The translations under genes were made by a program, and so were the position numbers. The notes beneath the pieces were generated by a model. It saw only the letters and a list, made by a program, of their open reading frames with translations, was not told the DNA's origin and did no database searches. Shown here in pieces: positions 16,360-24,100 of a stretch of DNA of 64,000 bases (its first letter is position 1; the number at the start of each line of letters is the position of its first letter). The DNA is from Microbacterium rhizomatis. GTDB taxonomy: Bacteria; Actinomycetota; Actinomycetes; Actinomycetales; Microbacteriaceae. The stretch covers positions 248,001 through 312,000 of the forward strand of contig NZ_VYSA01000003.1 in assembly GCF_008710745.1 (NCBI RefSeq). The letters are read 5' to 3'.

Positions 16360-17341
16360 CGTGGATCAGCTCCTCGGTGGGCACGACCGTCGCCAGCGCG
16401 AGCCACAGGGTCAGGTCGTCGTCGGTCGGCGGTCCGCCGGGGACGAAGGTCGAGGTGCCCGCGAGCAGCGAAAGCCCGTCTGCGCTGTCGTCGGGCCACG
16501 GGTCGATCAGGCTCGCGACGATTGAAGCGGCATCCAGCCCCGCCTCTCGGAGTGCCGCCAGCTCGTCGGGGTTCACGCCGACGGGCAGGTCGCCATTTCC
16601 CAGATCGGTGCCGTACAGCACGCGTCCGCCTGCCGCCGCGAACGCCCGCAGGTTCGCCACGGCGATCTCGTGGGTCGCGGGATCATCGCGATGGATGGCG
16701 AGTGTCGAGATCCATGCCTGGCGTGCGGCGGCGCGCTCGATGAGGTCCGGGGCGAGGATCGCGGTGAAGGGTGTGTGGGCGAGCGCGTCCAGACCGGCCT
16801 CGATCGCCCTCTCCGCGGTGTCGTCGCCCTGCACGTGGGCGACGACGGGCAGCCCGCGGCCGTGTGCGGCCCTGACGATCGCCGCCAGCAGCGCATCGTC
16901 GAAGACCGGGCCGCTCTGCGCGTTGAGCGCGATCTTGATCACGGATGCCCCGCACTCCGCCTGTTCGTCGACCGCCGTCGTCGCTCCCCCCGCGACGCCG
17001 GGCCTCGTGGAGGGGTCCGTCACTTCGCGCACCGTCTGCGACGGCGCCCACGACCGGCCCGAGGGGTAGCCGCCGGCCGCGGTGAGGAACGCACCGGCGT
17101 ATGCCACGTGCGGCATGCCTCCATGGGGGCGCCGGGCGAAGGAGAGCGGGTCGCCGCCGAGGTCGACCACTCCGGCGATTCCGTGCGCGGGCAGCGGCGA
17201 CTCGTCGACGAGGTGCAGATGCACGTGGTGATCGAGGAACGGGGGAAGGGCGATTCCGCGGGGGCCGGCGACTCCGCGCCGGCACGGCACGGCGTGCGAG
17301 CCGAGGAGGGCCTGGACGGTGGCGGGGTCGGGATGCGGCAT
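16349..17341 (-). CDS. Amidohydrolase-superfamily hydrolase in the kynurenine operon
   Basis: 330 residues. The full metal-ligand set of the superfamily is visible: H-V-H at residues 39-41, a candidate bridging Lys in V-I-K-I-A-L, His in V-V-A-H-V-Q-G, His in A-L-A-H-T-P-F and Asp in Y-G-T-D-L-G. It lies 2 nt after the tryptophan 2,3-dioxygenase stop and overlaps kynureninase. The missing step between these enzymes is N-formylkynurenine deformylation, normally done by KynB or an alpha/beta hydrolase, neither of which is in the window. This enzyme could do that step; the assignment rests on context. The ATG at 17341 has GGAGGGG upstream. Confidence 0.85.
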   Translation of the reverse strand: MPHPDPATVQALLGSHAVPCRRGVAGPRGIALPPFLDHHVHLHLVDESPLPAHGIAGVVDLGGDPLSFARRPHGGMPHVAYAGAFLTAAGGYPSGRSWAPSQTVREVTDPSTRPGVAGGATTAVDEQAECGASVIKIALNAQSGPVFDDALLAAIVRAAHGRGLPVVAHVQGDDTAERAIEAGLDALAHTPFTAILAPDLIERAAARQAWISTLAIHRDDPATHEIAVANLRAFAAAGGRVLYGTDLGNGDLPVGVNPDELAALREAGLDAASIVASLIDPWPDDSADGLSLLAGTSTFVPGGPPTDDDLTLWLALATVVPTEELIHDDL

Positions 17342-17343
17342 CC

Positions 17344-18216
17344 TCACCCCTCCGGAACGGAGCCGATCTCGGTGCGGACGGCGAACAGCTCGGGGAAGAA
17401 CGTGAGCTGGAGCGCGCGCTGCAGGAAGGGCACGCCGCTGGAGCCGCCGGTTCCGGTCTTGAACCCGATGATCCGCTCGACGGTCTTGAGGTGGCGGAAC
17501 CGCCAGAGCTGGAAGTTGTCCTCGAGGTCGACGAGCTCTTCGCACGCCTCGTAAGCGGCCCAGTGACTCTGCGGGTCGGCGTAGATCGCGGCGAAGACCG
17601 GGACGAGGTCCGGCGTGAAGGTCCACGCCGCCGTCACGTCGCGATCGAGGATCGCCTCGGGGATCGGGTAGCCCGCACGCGCGAGCGAGCGGAGGAATTC
17701 GTCGTACAGGCTCGGGGCTGCGAGGGCTGCGCTCACCAGCTCGAGCGCCGCGGGCTCTGCGGAGAACACCCGCAGCATCCCGGCGTTCTTGTTTCCGAGG
17801 GTGAACTCCACAGCACGGTACTGCGCCGACTGGAAGCCGCTCGCGTTGCCCAGGACGCCGCGGAACTGCGAGTACTCGGCGGGTGTGAGCGTCGCGAGCA
17901 CCGACCACTGCTCGGTGAGGGTCTTCTGGATGTGCTTGACGCGGGCGATGCACTTCAGTGCGGGCGCGAGCTGATCTTCGCGCAGCAGGCGGCAGGCAGC
18001 ACCGAGCTCGTGCAGCACGAGCTTGAGCCACAGCTCGGTCGTCTGGTGCTGGACGATGAACAGCAGCTCGTCGTGGTGCTCGGGGACGCTCAGCGGCCGC
18101 TGCGCGGCCAGAAGCGTCGACAGATCGAGATACCCGCCGTAGCTCAGGCGGTCCTCGAAGTCGGTGACGACCGATTCCTCGATCGCCCGGGTGTTTCGTT
18201 CGACGCCCTCGCTCAC
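17344..18216 (-). CDS. kynA: Tryptophan 2,3-dioxygenase
   Basis: 290 residues, typical for the bacterial enzyme. It opens the indole ring of tryptophan to give N-formylkynurenine with a b-type heme. Visible family segments are Y-G-G-Y-L near the N-terminus, F-I-V-Q-H-Q-T-T-E-L-W near 53, G-F-Q-S-A-Q-Y-R near 127, W-R-F-R-H-L-K-T-V-E-R-I-I-G near 240 with the proximal heme His, and G-T-G-G-S-S-G for substrate binding. It starts with GTG six nt after a TAGGGT -10 hexamer, so it is probably a leaderless first gene of the operon that continues with the amidohydrolase and kynureninase. Confidence 0.96.
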   Translation of the reverse strand: MSEGVERNTRAIEESVVTDFEDRLSYGGYLDLSTLLAAQRPLSVPEHHDELLFIVQHQTTELWLKLVLHELGAACRLLREDQLAPALKCIARVKHIQKTLTEQWSVLATLTPAEYSQFRGVLGNASGFQSAQYRAVEFTLGNKNAGMLRVFSAEPAALELVSAALAAPSLYDEFLRSLARAGYPIPEAILDRDVTAAWTFTPDLVPVFAAIYADPQSHWAAYEACEELVDLEDNFQLWRFRHLKTVERIIGFKTGTGGSSGVPFLQRALQLTFFPELFAVRTEIGSVPEG

Positions 18217-18222
18217 GGGATC

Positions 18223-18228
18223 ACCCTA
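18223..18228 (-). promoter_or_regulatory. Candidate -10 hexamer TAGGGT for the kynurenine operon
   Basis: Reading the minus strand, TAGGGT is followed by GATCCC and then the GTG start of tryptophan 2,3-dioxygenase. The 6-nt gap places the transcription start at or next to the start codon, giving a leaderless mRNA. Confidence 0.5.
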
Positions 18229-18266
18229 CCGAGGGACGCCTCGGCGCCGCGCGAGGCCGCGGAGCC

Positions 18267-18524
18267 TCAGATCAGCGCGAGCTCGCGGAGCTTCTCTTCG
18301 ACGTCGGCGTTGGACGGCTCGACGTGGTGGGTGGAGTCCGGATACACCACGACGGGGATGCTCGTGCGACCCGAGATCTCGCGCGCGACGTCCGCCGCGG
18401 CGGGGTCTGCCTCGAGGTCGATGTACTCGTATGCGACGCCGAGCTCATCGAGCTGCTTCTTCGTGCGGCGGCAGTCGATGCACCATGCCGCGCCGAACAT
18501 CGTGAGGGAGGGGGCTTCAGTCAT
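18267..18524 (-). CDS. Mycoredoxin/glutaredoxin-like protein
   Basis: 85 residues with a thioredoxin fold. The redox motif C-I-D-C is at about residues 15-18, followed by the T-S-I-P-V-V-V-Y segment with cis-Pro near 56. In actinobacteria such proteins usually serve as mycothiol-dependent mycoredoxins, but the usual Mrx1 motif is C-x-Y-C, so C-I-D-C leaves the electron donor uncertain. The ATG follows a TAGGCT -10 by 6 nt. The next gene downstream has its own promoter signal. Confidence 0.85.
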   Translation of the reverse strand: MTEAPSLTMFGAAWCIDCRRTKKQLDELGVAYEYIDLEADPAAADVAREISGRTSIPVVVYPDSTHHVEPSNADVEEKLRELALI

Positions 18525-18530
18525 GGATCG

Positions 18531-18536
18531 AGCCTA
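18531..18536 (-). promoter_or_regulatory. Candidate -10 hexamer TAGGCT, leaderless start
   Basis: On the minus strand TAGGCT is followed by CGATCC and the ATG of the mycoredoxin-like gene. No ribosome binding site lies in between. Confidence 0.5.
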
Positions 18537-18646
18537 TGTCCGCACTGCTGAACGGGCGCCGGGAGCGCGCGCCATAGCTGTGCAGTGCCTATGGCTTTGT
18601 GTCAAGAGGATGAACCTCACAGGCTGGTCATGGGACGATAAGGGGG

Positions 18647-19807
18647 ATGCTGCTCTCCATCGTGGTCCCCACCTTCAATGAAGCTCCTAACATCATGGAG
18701 CTCGTTCGTCGTGTCACGGACGTCGCCGGCCGTATGGCGCGCGACGGAGTCGAGACCGAGATCATCTTCGTCGACGACAGTCGCGATGCCACACCGGACG
18801 TGATCCGCGGTGTCGCCGTGAACGCGCCGATCCCGATCACGCTGATCCATCGCGACGTGCACACCGGCGGGCTCGGCGGTGCCGTGGTCGAGGGAATCCG
18901 CGCGGCCGCATCGGACGTCTGCGTCGTCATGGACGGCGATCTGCAGCATCCGCCCGAGACCATTCCCGACCTCGTCGACCGCTACCGTCGCGGCGGCGTC
19001 GACCTCGTCGTCGCGTCACGCTACGTCGACAACGGCTCGGCGACCGGTCTCGCCGATCGCTCCCGCGTGCTCGTCTCGAAGAGCTCGACGGCCCTGACGA
19101 AGTCGATGTTTCCGATCCGGCTGAGGGACGTCAGTGATCCGATGACCGGGTTCTTCCTCGTCGATCGCCGCGCGATCGACATCGACACCCTCGCACCGCG
19201 CGGATTCAAGATCTTGCTCGAGATGCTCGCGCGCAAGTCGATGCGCGTCGCCGAGGTGCCCTTCGATTTCGCCGACCGTCACGCGGGCGCTTCCAAGGCG
19301 TCGATGCGGCAGGGCCTCCACTTCCTCGTCCAGCTGGCGGCGCTGCGCTTCGGCAAGATGTCGCTTTTCGCGGTCATCGGCGGGCTCGGTGCGATCGCGA
19401 ACGTCCTGATCGTGTGGGCGCTCACCCACCTCGGCATGGACTACATCGCCGCGGCGATCATCGCTGCGGAGTTGACGATCGTCGCCAACTTCCTGCTGAT
19501 CGAGCGCTTCGTCTTCCAGGACATGAAGAACGACGCGTCGAACGTCTGGTCTCGTTTCGCCAAGTCGTTCACGTTTAACAACGCCGAGCTGCTGATCCGT
19601 ATCCCGATCGTGGCGCTCATGGTCGGCAGCGGCCACATCACCGCCGTTGTCGCGACCGCCATCACGCTCGCGATCGCCTTCTTCGTGCGGTTCCTGTTCC
19701 ACTCGCTCGTCGTCTACGCGCCGCGCAAGACCGGAGCGCGCCCGAGCCGTGTCCGCGAGCTGGTCGAAGAGCTCGACTCGCAGTCGATGTCGCCGGGCGA
19801 ACTCTAG
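18647..19807 (+). CDS. Polyprenyl-phosphate mannosyl/glycosyltransferase with GtrA membrane domain
   Basis: 386 residues. Residues 1-235 are a GT2 DPM1-type transferase: V-V-P-T-F-N-E near 5, V-D-D-S near 43, M-D-G-D-L-Q-H-P near 97 as the metal-binding D-x-D region, and G-F-K-I-L-L-E near 186. Residues 236-365 form the four-segment GtrA domain. Such fusions make polyprenyl-phosphate sugars at the inner membrane face for transfer outside. The gene begins the surface-polysaccharide side of the window. A G-rich stretch (AAGGGGG) precedes the ATG closely. Confidence 0.9.
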   Translation: MLLSIVVPTFNEAPNIMELVRRVTDVAGRMARDGVETEIIFVDDSRDATPDVIRGVAVNAPIPITLIHRDVHTGGLGGAVVEGIRAAASDVCVVMDGDLQHPPETIPDLVDRYRRGGVDLVVASRYVDNGSATGLADRSRVLVSKSSTALTKSMFPIRLRDVSDPMTGFFLVDRRAIDIDTLAPRGFKILLEMLARKSMRVAEVPFDFADRHAGASKASMRQGLHFLVQLAALRFGKMSLFAVIGGLGAIANVLIVWALTHLGMDYIAAAIIAAELTIVANFLLIERFVFQDMKNDASNVWSRFAKSFTFNNAELLIRIPIVALMVGSGHITAVVATAITLAIAFFVRFLFHSLVVYAPRKTGARPSRVRELVEELDSQSMSPGEL

Positions 19808-20300
19808 GCACCGATCGACAACGGCCTGAGATCTCTGAGATCGACTCTCCGCGGGCCGACGGACGATTCAATGAGTTCGGAGTGAAGTGATGACAGGCGA
19901 CCTGACGGCCGAAGCGATTCTCGAGTTTCCCCACATATTCAAAATCGACGCAAAATCGTCGCTGCCAGTGCAGGACTGATCCTTCTCATCTGTAGCGGGA
20001 TCAGCCAACTGCAGGTCCTCTTAGGAGTTCCTGGGTTCATTCAGGAACAACAGGGCTGGGTCGCAATTCTCGGAGGCTCCCTGGTCGTTGCTTCCTTCCT
20101 CGCCATCGCTCTTCAGAAGATGCAGGATCACCACAGCTGATACGTGGTCTGTCGCGAGGCAGAGGGAGGGCCAGCCTGGGTTGGCTGCTGCGTGGGGGCG
20201 AACTCGCAGGACATTGTGGCTCCTCGGTGCTCGCAGTCGCGCCGAAGAACGGGTGGCGTTCCCTGCTCTCGTCAACACCGACAGAGCGAACTGGCCGGCA
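19808..20300. other. 493-bp gene-poor stretch with lower GC
   Basis: This stretch is visibly lower in GC than its surroundings and lacks a complete convincing gene. It contains the start-less membrane-protein-like frame at 19886-20140. The rest (20141-20300) shows no feature I can name. It may be a remnant of a deleted or acquired segment. Confidence 0.5.
19886..20140 (+). pseudogene. Possible small membrane protein remnant without a start codon
   Basis: This frame is open from just after a TGA at 19883 to a TGA at 20138. It has a basic segment then two hydrophobic stretches (AASAGLILLI and VAILGGSLVVASFLAIAL), ending K-M-Q-D-H-H-S, so it looks like a real two-helix membrane protein. No ATG, GTG or TTG precedes the hydrophobic part. 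An ATG at 19890 with a GGAGTGAAG site opens another frame for 29 codons across the same bases, so one frameshift would join them. I read it as a frameshifted or decayed gene; translation from an atypical codon is possible. Confidence 0.35.
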
Positions 20301-20903
20301 TCAGGCGACCGGCGAGAGAGCTCCGTCGGTCTCGGCGTAGCGGTCGCCCGTGACGGGGCACACCCACTGGCCGTCGCGTGACTCGAGCGGGCTGCCCGCT
20401 CGTCCCACCCATCCGATCCGGCGTGCGGGCACACCGACGACCAGCGCGTAGTCGGGCACGTCGGAGCGCACGACCGCGCCCGCGGCGACCAGTGCCCAGT
20501 CGCCGATCCGAACCGGCGCGATGCAGACCGCGCGAGCGCCGATCGACGCTCCTCGGCCGATCGTCACCCCCACCGCCTCCCAGTCGTGAGCGCTCTTGGG
20601 GGTGCCGTCCGGATTCACCGCGCGCGGGAACACGTCGTTCGTCAGCACCGCCGCCGGCCCGATGAACACCCCGTCGGCGAGGCGCGCAGGCTCGTAGATG
20701 AGCGCGTAGTTCTGCACTTTGCACGCGTCGCCGAGCACGACGTCCGGCCCGATGTAGGCACCGCGGCCGATGTTGCAGTCGGCCCCGAGGCGCGCGCCCT
20801 CGCGCACCTGGGCGAGGTGCCACACCCGGGTCCGTGCGCCGAGCACGGCGGTCTCATCGACGTCTGCGGTGGCCTGCACGACGGGAGCATCGACTTCGTT
20901 CAC
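20301..20903 (-). CDS. WbpD/WlbB-like acyltransferase (left-handed beta-helix)
   Basis: 200 residues made largely of hexapeptide repeats, e.g. A-R-L-G-A-D-C-N-I-G-R-G-A-Y-I-G near residues 37-52. The sequence resembles UDP-2-acetamido-3-amino-2,3-dideoxy-glucuronate N-acetyltransferase (WbpD/WlbB), which acetylates the 3-amino group using acetyl-CoA. The GTG start has AGGAGGT 8 nt upstream. The dehydrogenase and aminotransferase that would make its substrate lie in the plus-strand cluster beginning at 26569. The C-terminal 35 residues carry a G-Q-W-V-C-P-V-T-G-x-R-Y segment typical of this subgroup. Confidence 0.82.
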   Translation of the reverse strand: MNEVDAPVVQATADVDETAVLGARTRVWHLAQVREGARLGADCNIGRGAYIGPDVVLGDACKVQNYALIYEPARLADGVFIGPAAVLTNDVFPRAVNPDGTPKSAHDWEAVGVTIGRGASIGARAVCIAPVRIGDWALVAAGAVVRSDVPDYALVVGVPARRIGWVGRAGSPLESRDGQWVCPVTGDRYAETDGALSPVA

Positions 20904-21156
20904 GGGGCATGACCTCCTGGTCGGGGCGCGGGCGGTCTCAGCTTACGGCGAGGCCGATCACCGGCATCCGGAGTCTTCTCAAAACCCGATGGTGACGAAA
21001 GCGGCCCCTTCCGGGTATGCTCGCCGAGGGGAAAGATCTCTGTCGCGACGTCACTGGGGCTTTTTGGACGCAGACGGAGATTCAACGCACGTAGCGATGG
21101 GGATCGCCGGGGCGCAGGTACGCGCGGGGCGTTTCCAGGTCTGGGGACTGGAATAC
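20904..21156. other. Divergent intergenic region
   Basis: 253 bp between the WbpD-like gene (minus) and the giant DUF4082 gene (plus), expected to hold both promoters. The right half is relatively AT-rich (around 20975-21075). I see no confident -10/-35 pair or hairpin. In-frame ATGs at 20989 and 21097 could lengthen the plus-strand protein but lack well-placed ribosome sites. Confidence 0.4.
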
Positions 21157-24100
21157 ATGGGGAACATTGCCGGCACACGGCGCCGTTGGGCGAACCGCTT
21201 CTCGGGGAGCCTTCGGGCGACCGCGATCACGGCGATGGCGGTCCTTGTCGCTGCCACCCTCGTCGCCGTGGCGCCGCCGGCGACCGCCGCGGCAGGCAGC
21301 CCCTGCGGTGCCACCATCAACGCCATCACGTGCGAGAACTCCAAGCCGGGCACCGATCCGAGCATCTGGGACATCCAGGGCGCGGGTGATGCCGACATCC
21401 AGGGCTTCGCCACCGACATCAGCGTCAACGTCGGCCAGAAGATCGACTTCAAGATCGACACGACGGCGTCGTCGTACAAGATCGACATCTACCGCACCGG
21501 CTGGTACCAGGGGCTCGGAGCGCGATACATCGCCTCGGTGAACCCGTCCGCGGCGCTGCCGCAGAAGCAGGGGCAGTGCGTCTCCGATCTCAACACCGAG
21601 CTGTACGACTGCGGGACGTGGGCGGTTTCGGCCTCGTGGAACGTACCGGCGGACGCGGTGTCCGGCGTGTATGTCGCGAAGCTCACACGCAACGACAACG
21701 GCGATGCGAGCCACATCATCTTCATCGTCCGCAACGACGGCAACACGTCGCAGGTGCTGTTCCAGACGTCGGATCCGACCTGGCAGGCATACAACACGTA
21801 CGGCGGATCGGACTTCTACCAGGGTGCTGCCAACGGCCGCGCCTACAAGATCAGCTACAACCGGCCGTTCGCCACACGCGGTCTCGAGCAGGGCCGCGAC
21901 TTCTACTTCGCCTCCGAGTACGCCACGGTGCGCTTCATGGAGCGAAACGGCTACGACATGAGCTACATCGCCGGTGTCGACACCGACCGCCGGGGCGGCG
22001 AGCTGCTCTCGCACAAGGTCGTGCTGTCGGTCGGGCACGACGAGTACTGGTCGGGCGCGCAGCGCGCCAACCTCACGGCGGCACGTGACGCGGGAGTGAA
22101 CCTGCAGTTCCTCACCGGCAACGAGGGGTACTGGCGCACCCGATACGAGAACTCGGTCGACGGATCGAACACCGCCTACCGCACGCTCGTGACGTACAAA
22201 GAGACGTGGGGCAATCAGGCCAATCCGGGCGGCGGCAAGATCGACCCGAGTTCGGAATGGACGGGCACCTGGCGCGATCCGCGCTTCGCCACCCCTGCAC
22301 AGGGCGGTGGGTCGCCCGAGAACGCGCTCACGGGCACGATGTACATGGTCAACCACGGCGATCTGCCCGTGACGGTTTCGTCGACCGAGGGAAAGACCCG
22401 GCTCTGGCGCAACACGGGGCTCGCCTCTCTGGCGGCGGGCACGACCGCAGCCCTGGCCCCGCACACCGTCGGCTACGAGTCCAACGAAGACATCGACAAC
22501 GGCTTCCGTCCCGCGGGTCTGATCCGGCTCTCGACCACGACGGGGGCGGTGCCCCAGTACCTGACCGACTACGGCAACACCGTCGTGGCCGGCACCACCC
22601 GGCACCACGTCACGTTCTACAAGGCCCCGAGCGGTGCGAAGGTCTTCTCCGCCGGCAGCATCCAGTGGGGCTGGGGGCTGGACCAGGAGCACGACGGTGC
22701 CGGCGCCCCCGCCGATGCGCGGATGCAGCAGGCGCAGGTCAACCTGCTCGCCGACATGGGGGCTCAGCCCGGTTCGCTCATGTCCGGCCTGGTGGCCGCG
22801 ACGGCCAGCACCGACACGACGGCTCCGACCACCACGATCACCAGCCCCGCCGCCGGTGCCTCCATCCCGGGGGGAACCACGGTGACCGTGACGGGAACCT
22901 CGGCCGATGCCGCGGGCCAGGTCGCCGGCGTCGAGGTCTCGACGGACGGCGGCACGACGTGGCATCCCGCCACCGGCACCACGTCGTGGACCTACACCTA
23001 CGTGCAGCAGGGATCGGGCGCCTCGACGATCAAGGCACGCGGTATCGACGACAGCGGCAACTACAGCGCCTCCGGGACCTCGACGGCGATCACCGTGACC
23101 GGCCCGTACTCGGCGTTCGGCACCGCCACGCCGACGATCGCGTCGGCCTCCGACGCGGGAGCGGTCGAGCTCGGCCTCAAGTTCACGCCGACCTCGGACG
23201 GTTTCGTCAAGGGCGTCCGCTTCTTCAAGGGTGCCGCCAACACCGGCGCCCACGTCGGCTCGCTGTGGGACACCTCCACGGGCGCCCGCCTGGCGACGGT
23301 GAACTTCACCGGCGAGACGGCCACAGGGTGGCAGACCGCATCATTCACGACCCCGGTGCCGGTGAGCTCCGGGCACACGTACACCGTGTCGTATTCCGCG
23401 CCCAACGGTGGATACGCGGCCGACCAGCTGTACTGGCCGTACGTGGCACGCGCCAGTGCGCCGGTGAGCGTGACGTCGGGCGTCGGCGCCGCCGCACCGG
23501 GTGTGTACGGAGCGCTCGGGACAATGCCGGCCGCGACCAACCTGGAGACCAACTACTACGTCGACGTGCTCTTCGACAGCACCGACAACTCGCCATTGCG
23601 CCTCTCATCGACGACTCCGCTCGCGGGCTCGTCCAGCGTCGCACCGGGTGTGCCGATCTCTGCCACGCTCTCGCGAGCGGCGGTCGCGGCATCCGTATCG
23701 ATCGCCGTGAAGACCTCTGCCGGGGCGTCCGTCGCGGGGAGCACGGCCTACGACACCGCCACGCGCGTGGCGACCTTCACGCCTTCGGCCGCGCTCGCGC
23801 CGTCTACGACGTACACCGCCACGGTCACCGCGACGGATGCTGCGGGCATCGGCGTCGCGCCGGATGCCAACAGCTGGTCGTTCACCACCGCCGCAGCCAC
23901 GCTGCCGGACGGCACGTGCCCGTGCACGCTGTTCCCGGATGCATCCCAGCCCGCCGTCTTGAACGGCAATGACCCTCTCGCCGTCACCGTCGGTGTCCGC
24001 TTCACGAGCACGACGGCCGGCACGATCACGGCGCTGCGCTTCTTCAAGTCCACCGCGAACACCGGCGCGCACACGGGTACGCTGTGGCGCGCCGACGGAA

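Noticed and set aside
20770..21156. N-terminal extension of the giant DUF4082 protein
   Set aside because: The first 129 codons overlap the divergent acetyltransferase gene and lack a signal peptide; the signal peptide begins at 21157.
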